A DNA stretch of 60,923 bases from Hymenobacter sp. IS2118 (GCF_000715495.1 NZ_JNLX01000127.1:1-60923); one strand, 5' to 3'. Counted from the first letter of the stretch, positions 1 to 9,262 are shown. Made by a program: numbers and translations. The notes: generated from the letters alone by a model not told the origin.

Positions 1-696
1 TTTTTTGCCATCTACTATATTTTGGTTACGGGGATGCAGTGGAAGGCCTTGCCGCGGTGCTTGGGGGCAACCTCCACGGTCCATGACCGGTTCCAGCAGT
101 GGGCCCAGGCTGGCGTTTTTAAGCGGCTTTGGACCAGCGGCTTGGTGCAGTTACAGGCCGAAGGCCGCCTGGATTGGGACTGGCAGTGTCTGGATGCCTG
201 CCAGACCAAGGCCCCGCTTGGCGGCGAGGCCGTCGGCCCCAACCCGACGGACCGGGGCAAGGGCGGCGTCAAACGCCACGTGCTGACCGAGGCTCAGGGC
301 TTGCCCGTCGGCGTGGCCGTGACCGGAGCCAACGTCCACGAAGTGACGCAAGTACAGGCCGTACTCGATTCGATGCCCGTGCTGCCCCCACCGGCCGAAG
401 GCGATTTCGCCCCCGGTTTCTGCGCCGACAAGGGCTACGACGCCGAGGCCATTCGGCGCCTACTGGCCCAGTGGGGCTACCGGGTGCACATCCTGAGCCG
501 GGGAGAGGAAGCCGACAAATGCCGCACCCCCGGCTACCGCGCCCGTCGCTGGGTCGTCGAGCGCACCCACGCCTGGTTCCACCGTTTCCGCCGCCTGCTC
601 ATCCGCTGGGAAAAGAAAGTCGCCAACTACGAAGCCCTCCTCCACCTGGCTTGCGCAAACACCGTCTGGCGACACTCCCTCCTATTTTTCGGATAG
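1..696 (+). CDS. IS5-family transposase, 5'-truncated by the window edge
   Basis: A DDE transposase that cuts and joins its own insertion sequence. The frame is open to the first base, so the true start lies outside the window. The visible part begins in the N-terminal DUF4096-like region (TGMQWKALP, typical of IS5 proteins). It then has the first catalytic Asp in CLDACQTKAP, the second Asp in CADKGYD, and the C-terminal VVERTHAWFHRFRRLL block that supplies the catalytic Glu. The C-terminus is complete and its stop codon lies in the putative terminal repeat. The intact domain suggests the element may be functional, but the N-terminus cannot be judged. The IS5-family assignment is firm; the subgroup is not assigned. 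Confidence 0.9.
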   Translation, partial: FFAIYYILVTGMQWKALPRCLGATSTVHDRFQQWAQAGVFKRLWTSGLVQLQAEGRLDWDWQCLDACQTKAPLGGEAVGPNPTDRGKGGVKRHVLTEAQGLPVGVAVTGANVHEVTQVQAVLDSMPVLPPPAEGDFAPGFCADKGYDAEAIRRLLAQWGYRVHILSRGEEADKCRTPGYRARRWVVERTHAWFHRFRRLLIRWEKKVANYEALLHLACANTVWRHSLLFFG

Positions 697-700
697 GCTC
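1..700 (+). mobile_element. Right part of an IS5-family insertion sequence
   Basis: The element carries the transposase above. Its right end probably lies at the last C of GGATAGGCTC, because GAGCCTATCC read inward resembles IS5-family terminal repeats and the stop codon sits inside it. The left end is outside the window, so the inverted repeat and target duplication cannot be compared. The next 106 bases, up to the branching-enzyme stop, show nothing recognisable. Confidence 0.65.
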
Positions 701-806
701 TAAGTCTCCATCCAGGCGGAAGCTCGGGTATGTTTTCTACGAGCGTGAGGTGAGAGGACTTTGATGCCCGATAGAACGGGAGGGCCAAAGCTTAACACCA
801 ATGCTG

Positions 807-2858
807 CTACCCAACCAGTTTCAGCACCAGCGCCACCCGGCTGGGTACGTACAGGCTCAGCTGGTGCTCAAAGGTCTCGTACTCAAACGCCTCGTCCGGG
901 CGGTTGAAGCCGCCGAAACGGCTGTTGTCGGAGGAGAGCAGCACGTGGTACGCGCCTTCGGTCGTTACCCAGAAGCGGTAGTCGGTGAAGCTTTCTTTGA
1001 CGTTCAGGTTCACGACGAATACCAGGCCGCCGCGCTCGTACGCCAGCACCTTGTTTTCCTCATCGTGCTTGAGCAGGGTGGCGGGGCCAGCGGCCAGCAG
1101 GTGCTGCTCGCGCGCCAGCTGCACCAGGGCTTTGTCGAAGGCGCCCATTTGGTGGAATTTCAGGTCGGAGTTGTCGCCCAGGCTCCATTGGCGGCGGGCA
1201 AACTGGTAGCTCCAGTCGTTGCCTTCGCGCGGGAAGTCCACCCATTCGGGGTGGCCAAATTCGTTGCCGATGAAGGTGAGGTAGGCCTCGCCGCCCACCG
1301 AGAGCGTGAGCAGCCGGATGAGCTTGTGCAGCGCCAGGGCCCGCGCCGCACCGGAATCGGGGTCGGCGGCCTGCATGTGGGCGTAAATACCGGCATCGAA
1401 CAGCCAGTGAGCCAGCGTTTTGTCGCCCACCAACGCCTGGTCGTGGCTCTCCGCGTAGGCCACGGTTTTTTCGCCCAAGCGGCGATTGCTGAGCGTGTGC
1501 CACAACTCGCCGAGGGGCCAGTTTTCGTCGGGTGTGTGCTTGAGGAGCTTTATCCAGAAATCGGGAATGCCCATGGCCAACCGATAGTCGAAGCCCACGC
1601 CGCCTTCCTTGATGGGGCGGCACAGACCGGGCAGGCCGCTCATGTCCTCGGCCACCAGCAGGCTGCCTTTTTTGAATTGGTGAGCCAGCGTGGTGGCCAG
1701 CTGCAGGTACAAAATGGCGTCCTCATCGGCGCCGGGGCCGAAATAATCATCGTAGCCCACGAAGTTTACGCCCTCGCCGTGGTGGTGGTAAAGCATGCTC
1801 GTCACACCATCGAAGCGGAAGCCGTCGAAATGAAATTCTTCGAGCCAGAAGCGGAGGTTGCTGAGGAGCAGGCGCTGTACTTCGTCGCGGCCGTAGTCGA
1901 AAAGTTTGCTGTCCCAGCCGGGGTGGTTGCCGCGCTCCCCTTTGTGAAAGTAGAGGTTGCCGGAGCCGTCGAAATCGGCCAGCCCCTCGGCCTCGTTTTT
2001 CACGGCGTGCGAGTGCACGATGTCGAGCAGCACGGCAATGCCGAGGCGGTGCGCTTCGTTGATGAGAAACTTCAGGTCCTCGGGCGTGCCGAAACGCGAG
2101 CTGGCGGCAAACAAATTAGCCACATGGTAGCCAAAAGAGCCGTAGTACGGGTGCTCCTGCACGGCCATTAGCTGCACCACGTTGTAGCCGCCGGCCGCGA
2201 TGCGGGGCAGCACGCTCTCGGCAAATTCGCGGTAGGTGCCCACCCGGCCTTCCTCGGTAGCCATGCCCACATGGGCCTCGTAAATGAGCAGCTCGGGCAC
2301 GGCGGCCGCAACTTTAAACTTCTGGTCGGTCCAGGCAAATTCGGTTTCGGGGCGCCAGATTTGGCCGGCGAAATCCTTGGTTTCTTCGTCCTGCACGGCG
2401 CGGCGCAGCGTCGCGGGCAGCCGGTCTTTGCCTTGGCCATTGGCCACCACGTGCACCTTGTAGCGGCTGCCGTGGGCGAGGCGCTGGCCGTATTCAGCAT
2501 CGGGCAAAAACACCTCCCACACGCCAAAATCCAACCGTTGCAGCGGGTTGGCCTGCCGGTCCCAGCCGTTGAAGTCGCCAATCAGAAACAGGGCTTCGGC
2601 GCCGGGCGCCCACTCCCGGTACACGTAGCCGCCGCGGGCCGCGTCGTGGTTCAGGCCCAGCTGCTGGTGCGCGGTAGCGTACTGGGCCAGCGAGCCGTGA
2701 TGCTGCTCAATCTCCTCGATTCGGGCTTGCAGCCGCACCTGACGCTGGCGCAGCACGGGCTCGTAGGGCGCCAGCCAGGCGTCGTTTTTCACCAGGGCCA
2801 GCGGGGCCGGGCGGCGGGTTTTGGGCGCGGTGGAAGCGGCAGGTTTGGTCTTGGCCAT
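807..2858 (-). CDS. glgB: 1,4-alpha-glucan branching enzyme, eukaryotic-type (GH13_8)
   Basis: It forms alpha-1,6 branches in glycogen by moving alpha-1,4 glucan segments; cytoplasmic. The order is a lysine/alanine-rich N-terminal tail, a CBM48-like beta domain around residues 75-125 (YREWAPGAEALFLIGDFNGW), then a GH13 barrel. The nucleophile is Asp350 in GFRFDGVT and the acid/base is Glu404 in VAEDMSG. The following MLYHHHG, NRRLGEKTVAYAESHDQALV and NEFGHPEW blocks match the animal and plant branching enzyme type rather than the E. coli GlgB type. The 683 aa length fits. A -7-like TACTTTTG lies 19 bases upstream of the start with no clear -33 partner. No other glycogen gene is nearby. Confidence 0.93.
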   Translation of the reverse strand: MAKTKPAASTAPKTRRPAPLALVKNDAWLAPYEPVLRQRQVRLQARIEEIEQHHGSLAQYATAHQQLGLNHDAARGGYVYREWAPGAEALFLIGDFNGWDRQANPLQRLDFGVWEVFLPDAEYGQRLAHGSRYKVHVVANGQGKDRLPATLRRAVQDEETKDFAGQIWRPETEFAWTDQKFKVAAAVPELLIYEAHVGMATEEGRVGTYREFAESVLPRIAAGGYNVVQLMAVQEHPYYGSFGYHVANLFAASSRFGTPEDLKFLINEAHRLGIAVLLDIVHSHAVKNEAEGLADFDGSGNLYFHKGERGNHPGWDSKLFDYGRDEVQRLLLSNLRFWLEEFHFDGFRFDGVTSMLYHHHGEGVNFVGYDDYFGPGADEDAILYLQLATTLAHQFKKGSLLVAEDMSGLPGLCRPIKEGGVGFDYRLAMGIPDFWIKLLKHTPDENWPLGELWHTLSNRRLGEKTVAYAESHDQALVGDKTLAHWLFDAGIYAHMQAADPDSGAARALALHKLIRLLTLSVGGEAYLTFIGNEFGHPEWVDFPREGNDWSYQFARRQWSLGDNSDLKFHQMGAFDKALVQLAREQHLLAAGPATLLKHDEENKVLAYERGGLVFVVNLNVKESFTDYRFWVTTEGAYHVLLSSDNSRFGGFNRPDEAFEYETFEHQLSLYVPSRVALVLKLVG

Positions 2859-3001
2859 GATGCAGAAGGTTTAGGCCAAAAGTAAGGCGCTGAAGCCACC
2901 GGTTTAGCATGACCGGCCATTGGACCGCAATTTCTTATGTATCAGGTTCTGTTTGCAGCCCAATGGTAGCAAACCAAGGAAACATGGCGTTATTTTGTCC
3001 C

Positions 3002-4756
3002 ATGATGAAAACCCGTTATCTGGCCCTGCCACTGGCCCTGGTGTTTGCCTGCTCGGCCGAGCGGCCGGTCACGTCCACCTCGCGGGCTTTTGAGGGCTCG
3101 TTGGCCACACCAGTACCCACCGCCGCCGCGCCCCGGCTGGCCAACTACGCCATGGTGGTTTCGGCTCATCCCGAAGCATCCAAAATTGGCACCCTGGTGC
3201 TGCAGCGCGGCGGCAATGCCTACGATGCGGCCGTGGCCGTGCAGTTTGCCCTGGCCGTGGTGCTGCCGGCGGCCGGCAACATCGGCGGTGGTGGCTTCCT
3301 GCTCTACCGCGACCGCAACGGCTCGGCCGGCAGCCTCGATTTCCGCGAAACCGCCCCGGCCAGCGCCACCCGCGATATGTACCTCAACCAGCAGGGCAGC
3401 GTGGTAGCGGGCTTGAGCGCCGCCGGCCCGCTGGCCGTGGGCACGCCCGGCACCGTGGCCGGCATGACCACGCTGCACAAGCAGCTCTGCAAGCTCTCGT
3501 GGCCCTCGCTGGTGCAGCCGGCCGTGGCCCTGGCCACCCAGGGCTTTCCCCTCACCGCTAAAGAAGCGGCGGGCCTGAACCGCGGCCGGGCCGACTTCCT
3601 GAAGTATAACCCCGGCAGCACCCCAGCCTACCTGCGCGCCGGTGGCGGCGAGTGGCAGGCTGGTGACACCCTTCGCCTGCCCGAGCTGGCCCGCACCCTG
3701 GCCCGCGTGCGCGACCAGGGCCGCGCCGGCTTCTACCGCGGCGAAACCGCCCGCCTGCTCCTGGCCGAAATGAAGCGCAGCGGCGGCCTCATCAGCCAGA
3801 AGGACCTGGACGGCTACCAGGCCAAATGGCGCGAGCCCCTGCGCGGCCACTACCGCGACTACGACGTGATAACCATGCCGCCACCCAGCAGCGGCGGCGT
3901 GGCCCTGCTGCAGATGCTGCAAATGCTGGAGCCCCTCGACCTGGCCCAGGCCGGCTACCACACGCCCCTGGCCGTCCATCTCGTGACCGAGGCCGAGCGC
4001 CGGGTGTACGCTGACCGCGCCACCTACCTCGGCGACCCCGACTTTGGCACCGTGCCCGTGCAAAAGCTGCTCGATACCGACTACAACCGCCAGCGCGCCG
4101 CTACCCGACGCACGCGCGGCCGGGCAACGCCCAGCAGCGAATTGGCCGCCGGCAAGGGCCTGCCCGCCTACGAAAGCGCCGAAACCACGCACTACAGCAT
4201 CGTCGATGCTTTCGGCAACGCCGTGAGCTGCACCACTACGCTCAATGGGGGGTACGGCAGCAAAGTGGTGGTGCCGGGCGCGGGCTTTCTGCTTAATAAT
4301 GAGATGGATGATTTTAGCGCCAAGCCCGGCATGCCCAATGCCTATGGGCTGCTGGGCGGTACGGCCAACGCCATTGCCCCTGGCAAGCGCATGCTCAGCA
4401 GCATGACGCCCACCATCCTCACCCGCAACGGCAAGCTGGCGCTGGTAGTGGGCTCGCCCGGCGGCAGCACTATTATTACCAGCGTGCTGCAAACGATTTT
4501 GGGCGTGGTCGATTACGGCTTCAACGCCCAACAGGCCGTAACGGCGCCCCGCCTGCACCATCAGTGGCAGCCCGACGTGCTCGACGTGGAATCCGGCGCC
4601 CTGCTTCCCGCTGCCCAGGATTCCCTGCGCGCCCGCGGCTACTCCATCAACCCACGCCTGCCCTGGGGCCGCCTCGACATCATCTACGTGCGGCCGGACG
4701 GTAAGCTGGAAGGCGGCGCCGACCCCCGCGGCGACGACAAGGCCGTGGGGTATTAG
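3002..4756 (+). CDS. ggt: Gamma-glutamyltransferase, lipoprotein form
   Basis: It hydrolyses glutathione and other gamma-glutamyl compounds or transfers the gamma-glutamyl group; periplasmic or surface-exposed. The start is set at ATG-ATG because a lipoprotein signal follows at once (LALVFAC, Cys about residue 17); the open frame extends further upstream without signal-peptide character. The precursor is cleaved into two chains, and the expected nucleophile is Thr395, first residue of TTHYSIVDAFGNAV. Other family marks are NIGGGGF, the substrate-binding LLNNEMDDF and GSPGGSTI. Length 584 aa, normal for the family. It is followed by a strong terminator, so it is probably a single-gene unit, divergent from the branching enzyme. 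Confidence 0.95.
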   Translation: MMKTRYLALPLALVFACSAERPVTSTSRAFEGSLATPVPTAAAPRLANYAMVVSAHPEASKIGTLVLQRGGNAYDAAVAVQFALAVVLPAAGNIGGGGFLLYRDRNGSAGSLDFRETAPASATRDMYLNQQGSVVAGLSAAGPLAVGTPGTVAGMTTLHKQLCKLSWPSLVQPAVALATQGFPLTAKEAAGLNRGRADFLKYNPGSTPAYLRAGGGEWQAGDTLRLPELARTLARVRDQGRAGFYRGETARLLLAEMKRSGGLISQKDLDGYQAKWREPLRGHYRDYDVITMPPPSSGGVALLQMLQMLEPLDLAQAGYHTPLAVHLVTEAERRVYADRATYLGDPDFGTVPVQKLLDTDYNRQRAATRRTRGRATPSSELAAGKGLPAYESAETTHYSIVDAFGNAVSCTTTLNGGYGSKVVVPGAGFLLNNEMDDFSAKPGMPNAYGLLGGTANAIAPGKRMLSSMTPTILTRNGKLALVVGSPGGSTIITSVLQTILGVVDYGFNAQQAVTAPRLHHQWQPDVLDVESGALLPAAQDSLRARGYSINPRLPWGRLDIIYVRPDGKLEGGADPRGDDKAVGY

Positions 4757-4786
4757 GCTGGCCGTTAGGAGGAGTTTTACAACAGG

Positions 4787-4815
4787 GCGGCTCCGGTGGG
4801 GCCGCTCTTTTTTTT
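4787..4815 (+). terminator. Rho-independent terminator after ggt
   Basis: An 8-bp stem (GCGGCTCC with GGGGCCGC, one G-U pair) closes a three-base loop and is followed directly by TCTTTTTTTT. Confidence 0.85.
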
Positions 4816-4849
4816 ATGTAGTTAGCTGACTGTTTTATGGACAGGAAAT

Positions 4850-4907
4850 ACCTCGGCCAGACCACCGGCCCAAGACCCGGTAAGCCCGTAGCGGCACCCA
4901 CCGAGGT
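4850..4907. other. GC-rich block with closing stem, function unknown
   Basis: The 351-bp gap between ggt and the TonB receptor holds the ggt terminator, this GC-rich block, an AT-rich stretch and the receptor promoter. The block is closed by ACCTCGG and CCGAGGT, with further short pairings such as CCGG inside. It codes for nothing I recognise on either strand. It could be a small structured RNA or a remnant of a gene. I could not match it to SRP, 6S or a riboswitch family. Confidence 0.25.
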
Positions 4908-5025
4908 CGACGCTGCCCTGCTAGTTCGCGGGAATTATAAGCACATCGCTTCTTGAATATAGCTGATTTACATTAATTTTATTTCACCTTTGTGTTATCA
5001 TTTGCCAGCATCAAATATGTTATGC

Positions 5026-5055
5026 TTGCATCACTAAATTAAGACCCTACTTTTG
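5026..5055 (+). promoter_or_regulatory. Bacteroidota-type sigma-A promoter for the TonB receptor
   Basis: TTG, then 19 bases, then TACTTTTG, a full match to the Bacteroidota TTG / TAnnTTTG consensus. Transcription would start about 45 bases before the receptor ATG. The DNA between the boxes is AT-rich, unlike the surrounding genes. Confidence 0.65.
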
Positions 5056-5107
5056 CGGCCGGATTTGGAAAGCCTCGTTTCTGAAAATAAAAATAAACGC
5101 CGTTCTC

Positions 5108-8100
5108 ATGAAATTAAACCACTACTTACTTCTGCTGCTGGGCTGGATTTTGCTGGTCAACAGCCACTCCGCCGCCGCCCAGGGCGTGACCACAGCCGCC
5201 ATGAAGGGCGTAATTCTGGATGGCGAAGGCCAGCCGCTGCCCGGCGCTACGGTGCTGGCCACCCACTTGCCCACCGGCACGCGCTACGGCACGGCCACCC
5301 GCGAAAACGGACAGTTCGACCTGCTGAACATGCGGGTGGGCGGGCCTTATGAAGTAACGGTTTCGTTTGTGGGTTATGCCACTTACGCGCAGGGCGGCAT
5401 TCAGCTGGCGCTGGGCAAAACCTACGAGGTGAACACGAAGCTGGCCGAAGAGGGCCGCGCCCTGGACGAAGTGGTAGTGCGCGGCAACCGCGACGGCATC
5501 ATCAACAAAGACCGCACCGGCGCTTCGACCAGCATCAACAACGCGGCCATCCGCACGCTGCCCAGCATCAGCCGCTCGCAGGAAGACTTCACGCGCCTCA
5601 CGCCGCAGAGCAGCGGCCTGAGCTTTGGGGGCCGCAACACGCTCTACAACAACTTCTCGCTCGACGGCTCCATCTTCAACAACTCGTTTGGCCTCGACGC
5701 GCCTACGCCCGGCGGCCAAACCAACTCGCAGCCGGTGTCCATCGACGCCATCGAGCAGCTGGAGGTGAGCCTGGCGCCGTTCGACGTGCGGCAGGGCGGC
5801 TTCACGGGGGCCGGCGTGAACGCCGTGACCAAGAGCGGTACCAACGCTTTCCGGGGCACGGCCTACACGTATTTCCGCAACGAAAGCTTCATTGGCGAGA
5901 AGGTGGCCGATGTGACCGTGCGCAACCCCGACCTCAAGTTCAACCAAACCGGGTTTTCGCTGGGCGGCCCCATTCTGAAAAACAAGCTGTTCTTTTTCAC
6001 CAACGCCGAAATCACGCGGCGCGACGACCCCGGCCTGACGTTCCGGCCCGCCAGCAGCGCCGCCGAAGCCCAGGCCGCCCTCGACGGCCGGGCCGACGGC
6101 GTGAGCCGGGTGCTCGAAAGCGACTTGCTCGCCATTCAGGAGCGGCTGCGCACCGTGTACGGCTACGACCCTGGCAGCTTCCGCGACTTTACCTACCGCA
6201 CGTCGAGCGACAAGTTTCTGGCCAAGCTGGACTGGAACATTAACGATAAGAACACGTTTTCGCTGCGCTACAACTACCTCAACAGCTTCCGCGAGCAGGG
6301 GCCGCACCCGATTGCCATCGCGCCCTCGTCGCGGGTGCAGGGCGTAAACACGCTGCAATATTCCAATTCGGGCTACACCATCAACAACAACCTGAACTCG
6401 GTGGTGGGCGAGCTGAACTCGCGCTTCGGCGAGAAATTCAGCAACAAGGCCCAGCTGAGCTTCTCGGCATTCCGCGACTTCCGCGAGCTGCCCCAGGGCG
6501 CCAAGCTGTTTCCCCAGATTGACATCACCCGCAACGGCACGACCTACGTGAGCGTGGGCACGGAGCAGTTTTCGGCCAACAACGTGCTGGACCAGAACAT
6601 TACCCAGTTTACCGACAACCTGAGCTACTTTGCCGGAGCGCACGTGCTAACGGTGGGCCTCACCTACGAGCGGTTCAACTTCTTCAACTCCTTCAACCTG
6701 CAGCGCTACGGCTACCCCTTCTTCGGCGGCCTCGACGTGAACCGCTTCTTCCAGGTGACGGACCGCAACAACCCCGACTTCGTGGATTTGAACGCCATTG
6801 CCACCGCCGGCGGCCAGCGCCCGGTGAAGGGCGTGGACGTGGACGTGGCCCAGGTGGGTTTCTACGGCCAGGACGAGTGGAACGTGACGCCCGACTTCAA
6901 GCTGACGCTGGGCCTGCGCGCCGACCTGCCCATCTACAACACCGACGTGCCGCAGAACCCGCAGATTCTGAACGCGCCCCTGCTCGATGGCAGCGGCCAG
7001 CCGGCGCGGGTGGACGTGACGGTGTTTCCGAAAGCCACGCCGCTGTTTTCGCCGCGCCTGGGCTTCAACTACGCCCTCAACCAAGCCACCTACACCACGC
7101 AGGTACGCGGCGGCACGGGCATTTTCACGGGCCGCATTCCGTTCGTGTGGATTTCGAACCAAGCCTCGAACGCGCAGTTCGACAACTTCTACACCTTCCA
7201 GATTAACGGCACGGCCCGCGACTTTAAGTTTCCGCAGGTGTGGCGTTCCAACCTGGCTGTGGACCAGCAGCTGCCCGGCGGCGTAGTGGCCACGCTGGAA
7301 GCCATTTACTCGAAGGACCGCAACGCGGCCATTCACCGCAACTACAACCTGGTGACGCCCACCGAGCGCCTCGCCGGCTTCGATAACCGCCTGATTTACC
7401 CGGCTGCCGGCCCGCGCATCACGCCCGGTTTCAATGGCCCCAACGGCCAGTTCAGCTTTCTCGACGCGGGCGTCATCGTGCTCGAAAACACCAACAAAGG
7501 CTACCAGTTCAGCCTCACCGGCCAGCTGAAAAAGGACTTCGCCAACGGCCTGTACCTGAACGCGGCCTACACCTACTCGCAGGCCAAGGACGTAACCTCG
7601 AACCCCGGCGAGATTGCCGCCGACGCCTTCCAGCGCAACCCCGTAGTGGGCAACGCCAACAGCCCACAGCTGGCCTTCAGCGACTTTGGCTTGCAGCACC
7701 GCATCATTGGGGCGGCCGGCAAGCGCTTCGCTTACGCCGATAACAAGCTGGCCACCACACTGAGCTTTTTCTTTGAAGCTGCTCAGGGCAACCGCTTTTC
7801 CTACACCTACGCCGGCGACCTGAACCGCGACGGCATTGCCGGCAACGACCTGCTGAAGGTTCCCACCTCGCGCGACCAGATTAACCTGGTCGACATCATG
7901 TCGACCGGCCCCAACCCGGTAGTGCTCGTTTCGGCCGACCAGCAGTACCAGCAGCTCGAAGCCTACATCCGGCAGGACGACTACCTGAACTCGCGCCGCG
8001 GCAACTACACCGAGCGCAACGGAGCCATCAGCCCCTGGTACACCCAACTCGACGCCAAGCTGCTACAGGACTTCACCGTTACGGCCGGTGAGCGCAAGCA

Positions 8101-8329
8101 CAGCCTGCAGCTAAGCCTTGACGTGCAGAACCTGGGCAACCTGCTCAGCTCCGATTGGGGCGTGCGGCGCGTATTTGCCAACAACCGCTTCATCGAAACC
8201 GCCTACCTGCCCAGCGCGCCCAACACGCCGGTTTACCAGTTCCGCGGCGGCAACCAGACCTTTATCAACAACACCGACCTGAACAGCCGCTGGCGCGCCC
8301 AGCTTGGCCTGCGCTACATTTTCGACTAA
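5108..8329 (+). CDS. TonB-dependent outer-membrane receptor, Oar-like
   Basis: An outer-membrane transporter driven by TonB; the substrate is unknown. The signal peptide covers about residues 1-24 (ends HSAAAQG). A carboxypeptidase-regulatory-like beta-sandwich follows at about 30-112 (GVILDGEGQPLPGATV), then a plug domain at about 120-240 and a 22-strand-type barrel to the C-terminus (LGLRYIFD). The plug motif VTKSGTNAFRGTAYTYFRNE is typical of Oar-like receptors. No SusD-like lipoprotein follows, so it is not a SusCD glycan-uptake pair. It has its own promoter and terminator, so it is monocistronic. 1073 aa is normal for this class. Confidence 0.93.
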   Translation: MKLNHYLLLLLGWILLVNSHSAAAQGVTTAAMKGVILDGEGQPLPGATVLATHLPTGTRYGTATRENGQFDLLNMRVGGPYEVTVSFVGYATYAQGGIQLALGKTYEVNTKLAEEGRALDEVVVRGNRDGIINKDRTGASTSINNAAIRTLPSISRSQEDFTRLTPQSSGLSFGGRNTLYNNFSLDGSIFNNSFGLDAPTPGGQTNSQPVSIDAIEQLEVSLAPFDVRQGGFTGAGVNAVTKSGTNAFRGTAYTYFRNESFIGEKVADVTVRNPDLKFNQTGFSLGGPILKNKLFFFTNAEITRRDDPGLTFRPASSAAEAQAALDGRADGVSRVLESDLLAIQERLRTVYGYDPGSFRDFTYRTSSDKFLAKLDWNINDKNTFSLRYNYLNSFREQGPHPIAIAPSSRVQGVNTLQYSNSGYTINNNLNSVVGELNSRFGEKFSNKAQLSFSAFRDFRELPQGAKLFPQIDITRNGTTYVSVGTEQFSANNVLDQNITQFTDNLSYFAGAHVLTVGLTYERFNFFNSFNLQRYGYPFFGGLDVNRFFQVTDRNNPDFVDLNAIATAGGQRPVKGVDVDVAQVGFYGQDEWNVTPDFKLTLGLRADLPIYNTDVPQNPQILNAPLLDGSGQPARVDVTVFPKATPLFSPRLGFNYALNQATYTTQVRGGTGIFTGRIPFVWISNQASNAQFDNFYTFQINGTARDFKFPQVWRSNLAVDQQLPGGVVATLEAIYSKDRNAAIHRNYNLVTPTERLAGFDNRLIYPAAGPRITPGFNGPNGQFSFLDAGVIVLENTNKGYQFSLTGQLKKDFANGLYLNAAYTYSQAKDVTSNPGEIAADAFQRNPVVGNANSPQLAFSDFGLQHRIIGAAGKRFAYADNKLATTLSFFFEAAQGNRFSYTYAGDLNRDGIAGNDLLKVPTSRDQINLVDIMSTGPNPVVLVSADQQYQQLEAYIRQDDYLNSRRGNYTERNGAISPWYTQLDAKLLQDFTVTAGERKHSLQLSLDVQNLGNLLSSDWGVRRVFANNRFIETAYLPSAPNTPVYQFRGGNQTFINNTDLNSRWRAQLGLRYIFD

Positions 8330-8353
8330 CCGCAAGGCCTCGATAATTTGCAT

Positions 8354-8390
8354 AAAAACGCCCACCGCGACGCGCAGTGGGCGTTTTTTT
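8354..8390 (+). terminator. Rho-independent terminator after the TonB receptor
   Basis: AAAAACGCCCAC pairs with GTGGGCGTTTTT around an 11-base loop and ends in a run of seven T. The 343-bp gap to the next gene holds this, a tiny reverse-strand ORF described separately, and nothing else that I can assign. Confidence 0.9.
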
Positions 8391-8456
8391 ATGCCCGAAC
8401 TGAATAATACCTAACCATAACTCACGTCGATAGAGGACGATAATCCGGTGGGCGGC

Positions 8457-8546
8457 TTAGATGAACAGCATGATATCGGAGCCGGGCCCGCCGGGGCGGA
8501 CGGAAGCGGCCAGCCGCCGCATCCACTTATTCAATAACTTTTTCAT
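8457..8546 (-). CDS. Possible 29-residue peptide
   Basis: A short ORF starting MKKLLNKWMRRLAASVR and ending PGSDIMLFI. The N-terminal half is basic and could form an amphipathic helix; the second half holds a Gly-Pro-rich turn followed by a hydrophobic tail. No Shine-Dalgarno is visible, which is normal for Bacteroidota. A GACCTTTG at 8576-8583 on this strand is one base off the -7 consensus, without a -33 box. The layout recalls leader-plus-core peptide precursors, but no maturation gene is adjacent. It may be chance. Confidence 0.25.
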   Translation of the reverse strand: MKKLLNKWMRRLAASVRPGGPGSDIMLFI

Positions 8547-8672
8547 AACGAATAGGGGTTGGATATTTCTTTTGACAAAGGTCCGCCGCGCCGGTTACCC
8601 CGATGTTTCAGTTCGGTCATGCCTTTGTTAAGTTAGCGGGCCCGGCAGAAATCCAACCCAAAATCCACGCCA

Positions 8673-9248
8673 ATGCCCTTTCCCTTTCAGGACCTTTCCT
8701 ATTTGCGGCACGGCTCGGCCGGGCAGCGCCGTGCCTACCGCGTGCTGCGGGCGCTGGGGCTGCCCGAGGTGTTGCGGTCGTATTCGCCGCTACTGGTGGG
8801 CACATTTCCGCTGAACCTGCAACAGCCCGGCAGCGACCTGGACCTGGTGTGCGAGGTGCACGACTTCGCCCCGTTTGAGGCTTTGCTGGCGGCCCACTAC
8901 GGGCCGCAGGTGGGGTTTTCGCAGCGCCGCACCGTGCGCCAAGGGCTCACGAGCAGCTTCACGGCGTTTTCGACCTTGAGCATGCCGGTAGAAATATTTG
9001 GCCAGGCGTTGCCGAGCGAGCGGCAACACGGTTACCGGCACCTGTGCATCGAGCACCGGCTGCTGCAAGTGGGCGGGGCCGCGTTGCGGGCCGAAATACG
9101 GGCGTTGCGGGCCGCGGGCCTGAAAACCGAGCCCGCCTTCGCCGCCGCTCTGGGCTGGACCAGCCCCGACCCCTACACCGAATTGCTGGCCCTGGAAAAG
9201 TACGCCGAAGAAGAACTGCACGACCTGCTGCGTCAGCGCCATGCTTAA
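8673..9248 (+). CDS. DUF4269 protein, nucleotidyltransferase-like
   Basis: A 191 aa cytoplasmic protein matching the DUF4269 family. The line LVGTFPLN...GSDLDLVCEV (residues 41-62) has the Gly...Gly-Ser-Asp-x-Asp pattern of the polymerase-beta-type nucleotidyltransferase fold, so a nucleotide-transfer role is plausible but unproven. No signal peptide or membrane segment. It is a single gene, closed by a strong hairpin terminator. The ATG is supported by the family-typical N-terminus (FQDLSYLRHGSAGQRRAY). Confidence 0.8.
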   Translation: MPFPFQDLSYLRHGSAGQRRAYRVLRALGLPEVLRSYSPLLVGTFPLNLQQPGSDLDLVCEVHDFAPFEALLAAHYGPQVGFSQRRTVRQGLTSSFTAFSTLSMPVEIFGQALPSERQHGYRHLCIEHRLLQVGGAALRAEIRALRAAGLKTEPAFAAALGWTSPDPYTELLALEKYAEEELHDLLRQRHA

Positions 9249-9262
9249 ACTCGCACCTACGC

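Noticed and set aside
129..764. Second overlapping frame in the IS5 element
   Set aside because: Arg/Pro-rich shadow; it is not the usual second IS5 ORF, and the first frame contains all catalytic motifs.
2990..4561. Long open frame on the reverse strand over ggt
   Set aside because: High GC gives long shadow frames; the product is low-complexity (His, Gly, Ala, Val rich) and ggt explains the DNA.
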